Assembly: GCA_900552645.1 (NCBI GenBank) | Contig: USAN01000006.1 | Location: 110,693-174,692, forward strand | Reading direction: 5' to 3' | Length of the DNA: 64,000 nucleotides | Origin: an uncultured Bacteroides sp. | GTDB lineage: Bacteria > Bacteroidota > Bacteroidia > Bacteroidales > Bacteroidaceae | Part shown: in pieces, positions 63,949-64,000 of the stretch | How the letters are laid out: each line of letters starts with the position of its first letter | How positions within the stretch are numbered: position 1 is the stretch's first letter | Position numbers and translations under genes: made by a program | Notes under the pieces: model-generated | Told to the model about the DNA's origin: nothing | What the model saw: the letters and a program-made list of their open reading frames with translations, nothing else | The model's database searches: none

Positions 63949-64000
63949 TGGTGCCACCAGGAATCGAACCGGGGACACAAGGATTTTCAGTCCTTTGCTC
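63949..64000 (-). tRNA. tRNA-Phe (anticodon GAA), 5' part beyond window
   Basis: Read on the minus strand from the window end: the anticodon arm contains GGACTGAAAATCC with anticodon GAA, then the variable loop, the T-arm with GGTTCGATTCC, and the acceptor strand TGGCACC with discriminator A. No CCA is encoded. The D-arm and 5' acceptor strand lie outside the window. Confidence 0.9.

Overview
The window comes from a low-GC Bacteroidales genome (Bacteroides, Phocaeicola or Prevotella type). Evidence: four SusC/SusD-type genes in two pairs, Bacteroidetes promoters (TTTG, about 20 nt, TAnnTTTG), surface lipoproteins with TIG repeats, and an ornithine carbamoyltransferase of the Bacteroides fragilis N-succinylornithine type. 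No phage, insertion sequence or CRISPR array was recognised. Species cannot be assigned from the sequence alone.

Layout. 1-370: 3' end of proC. 447-16948 (all minus): a complete beta-mannan utilisation locus in the order CE7 esterase, SusC, SusD, two surface glycan-binding proteins, GH26 surface mannanase, GH26 mannobiohydrolase-like enzyme, GH130 mannosylglucose phosphorylase, GPH transporter, mannobiose/cellobiose 2-epimerase. A divergent AraC regulator lies at 17178. The last four genes have the order of the characterised B. fragilis pathway: mannobiose is imported, epimerised to mannosyl-glucose, then phosphorolysed to mannose 1-phosphate and glucose. 18438-22892: a small Lys/Cys protein, a lipoprotein, an XRE-cupin regulator with an acyl-CoA ligase, and small exported proteins. 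22973-34973: GH3, GH29 fucosidase, a second SusC/SusD pair and a GH92 alpha-mannosidase. 35175-38508: proB-proA-argF' (proline and arginine synthesis) on the plus strand. 38865-45863: three consecutive GH92 enzymes. 46001-53637: an export locus (membrane-tethered TPR regulator, DUF3244-like protein, possible 35-residue peptide, TonB-dependent-type outer-membrane barrel, C39-peptidase ABC exporter, very short HlyD-like adaptor). 53726-54625: decayed gene fragments around a small exported protein. 55008-58704: sialidase and a second fucosidase. 58936-63714: membrane and regulatory genes, a LacI repressor and a K+/H+ antiporter. A partial tRNA-Phe closes the window.

The glycosidases suggest two diets: plant (acetylated) beta-mannan, and alpha-mannose-rich host N-glycans or yeast mannan (GH92, GH29, GH33). 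Most notable observations: a GH92 whose general-acid Glu is Gln, as in a mannose-1-phospho-mannose hydrolase; the compact export locus with phased TGTACAAA boxes; and two 88-bp arrays of four 22-bp palindromic units placed just after the stop codons of two glycosidase genes.
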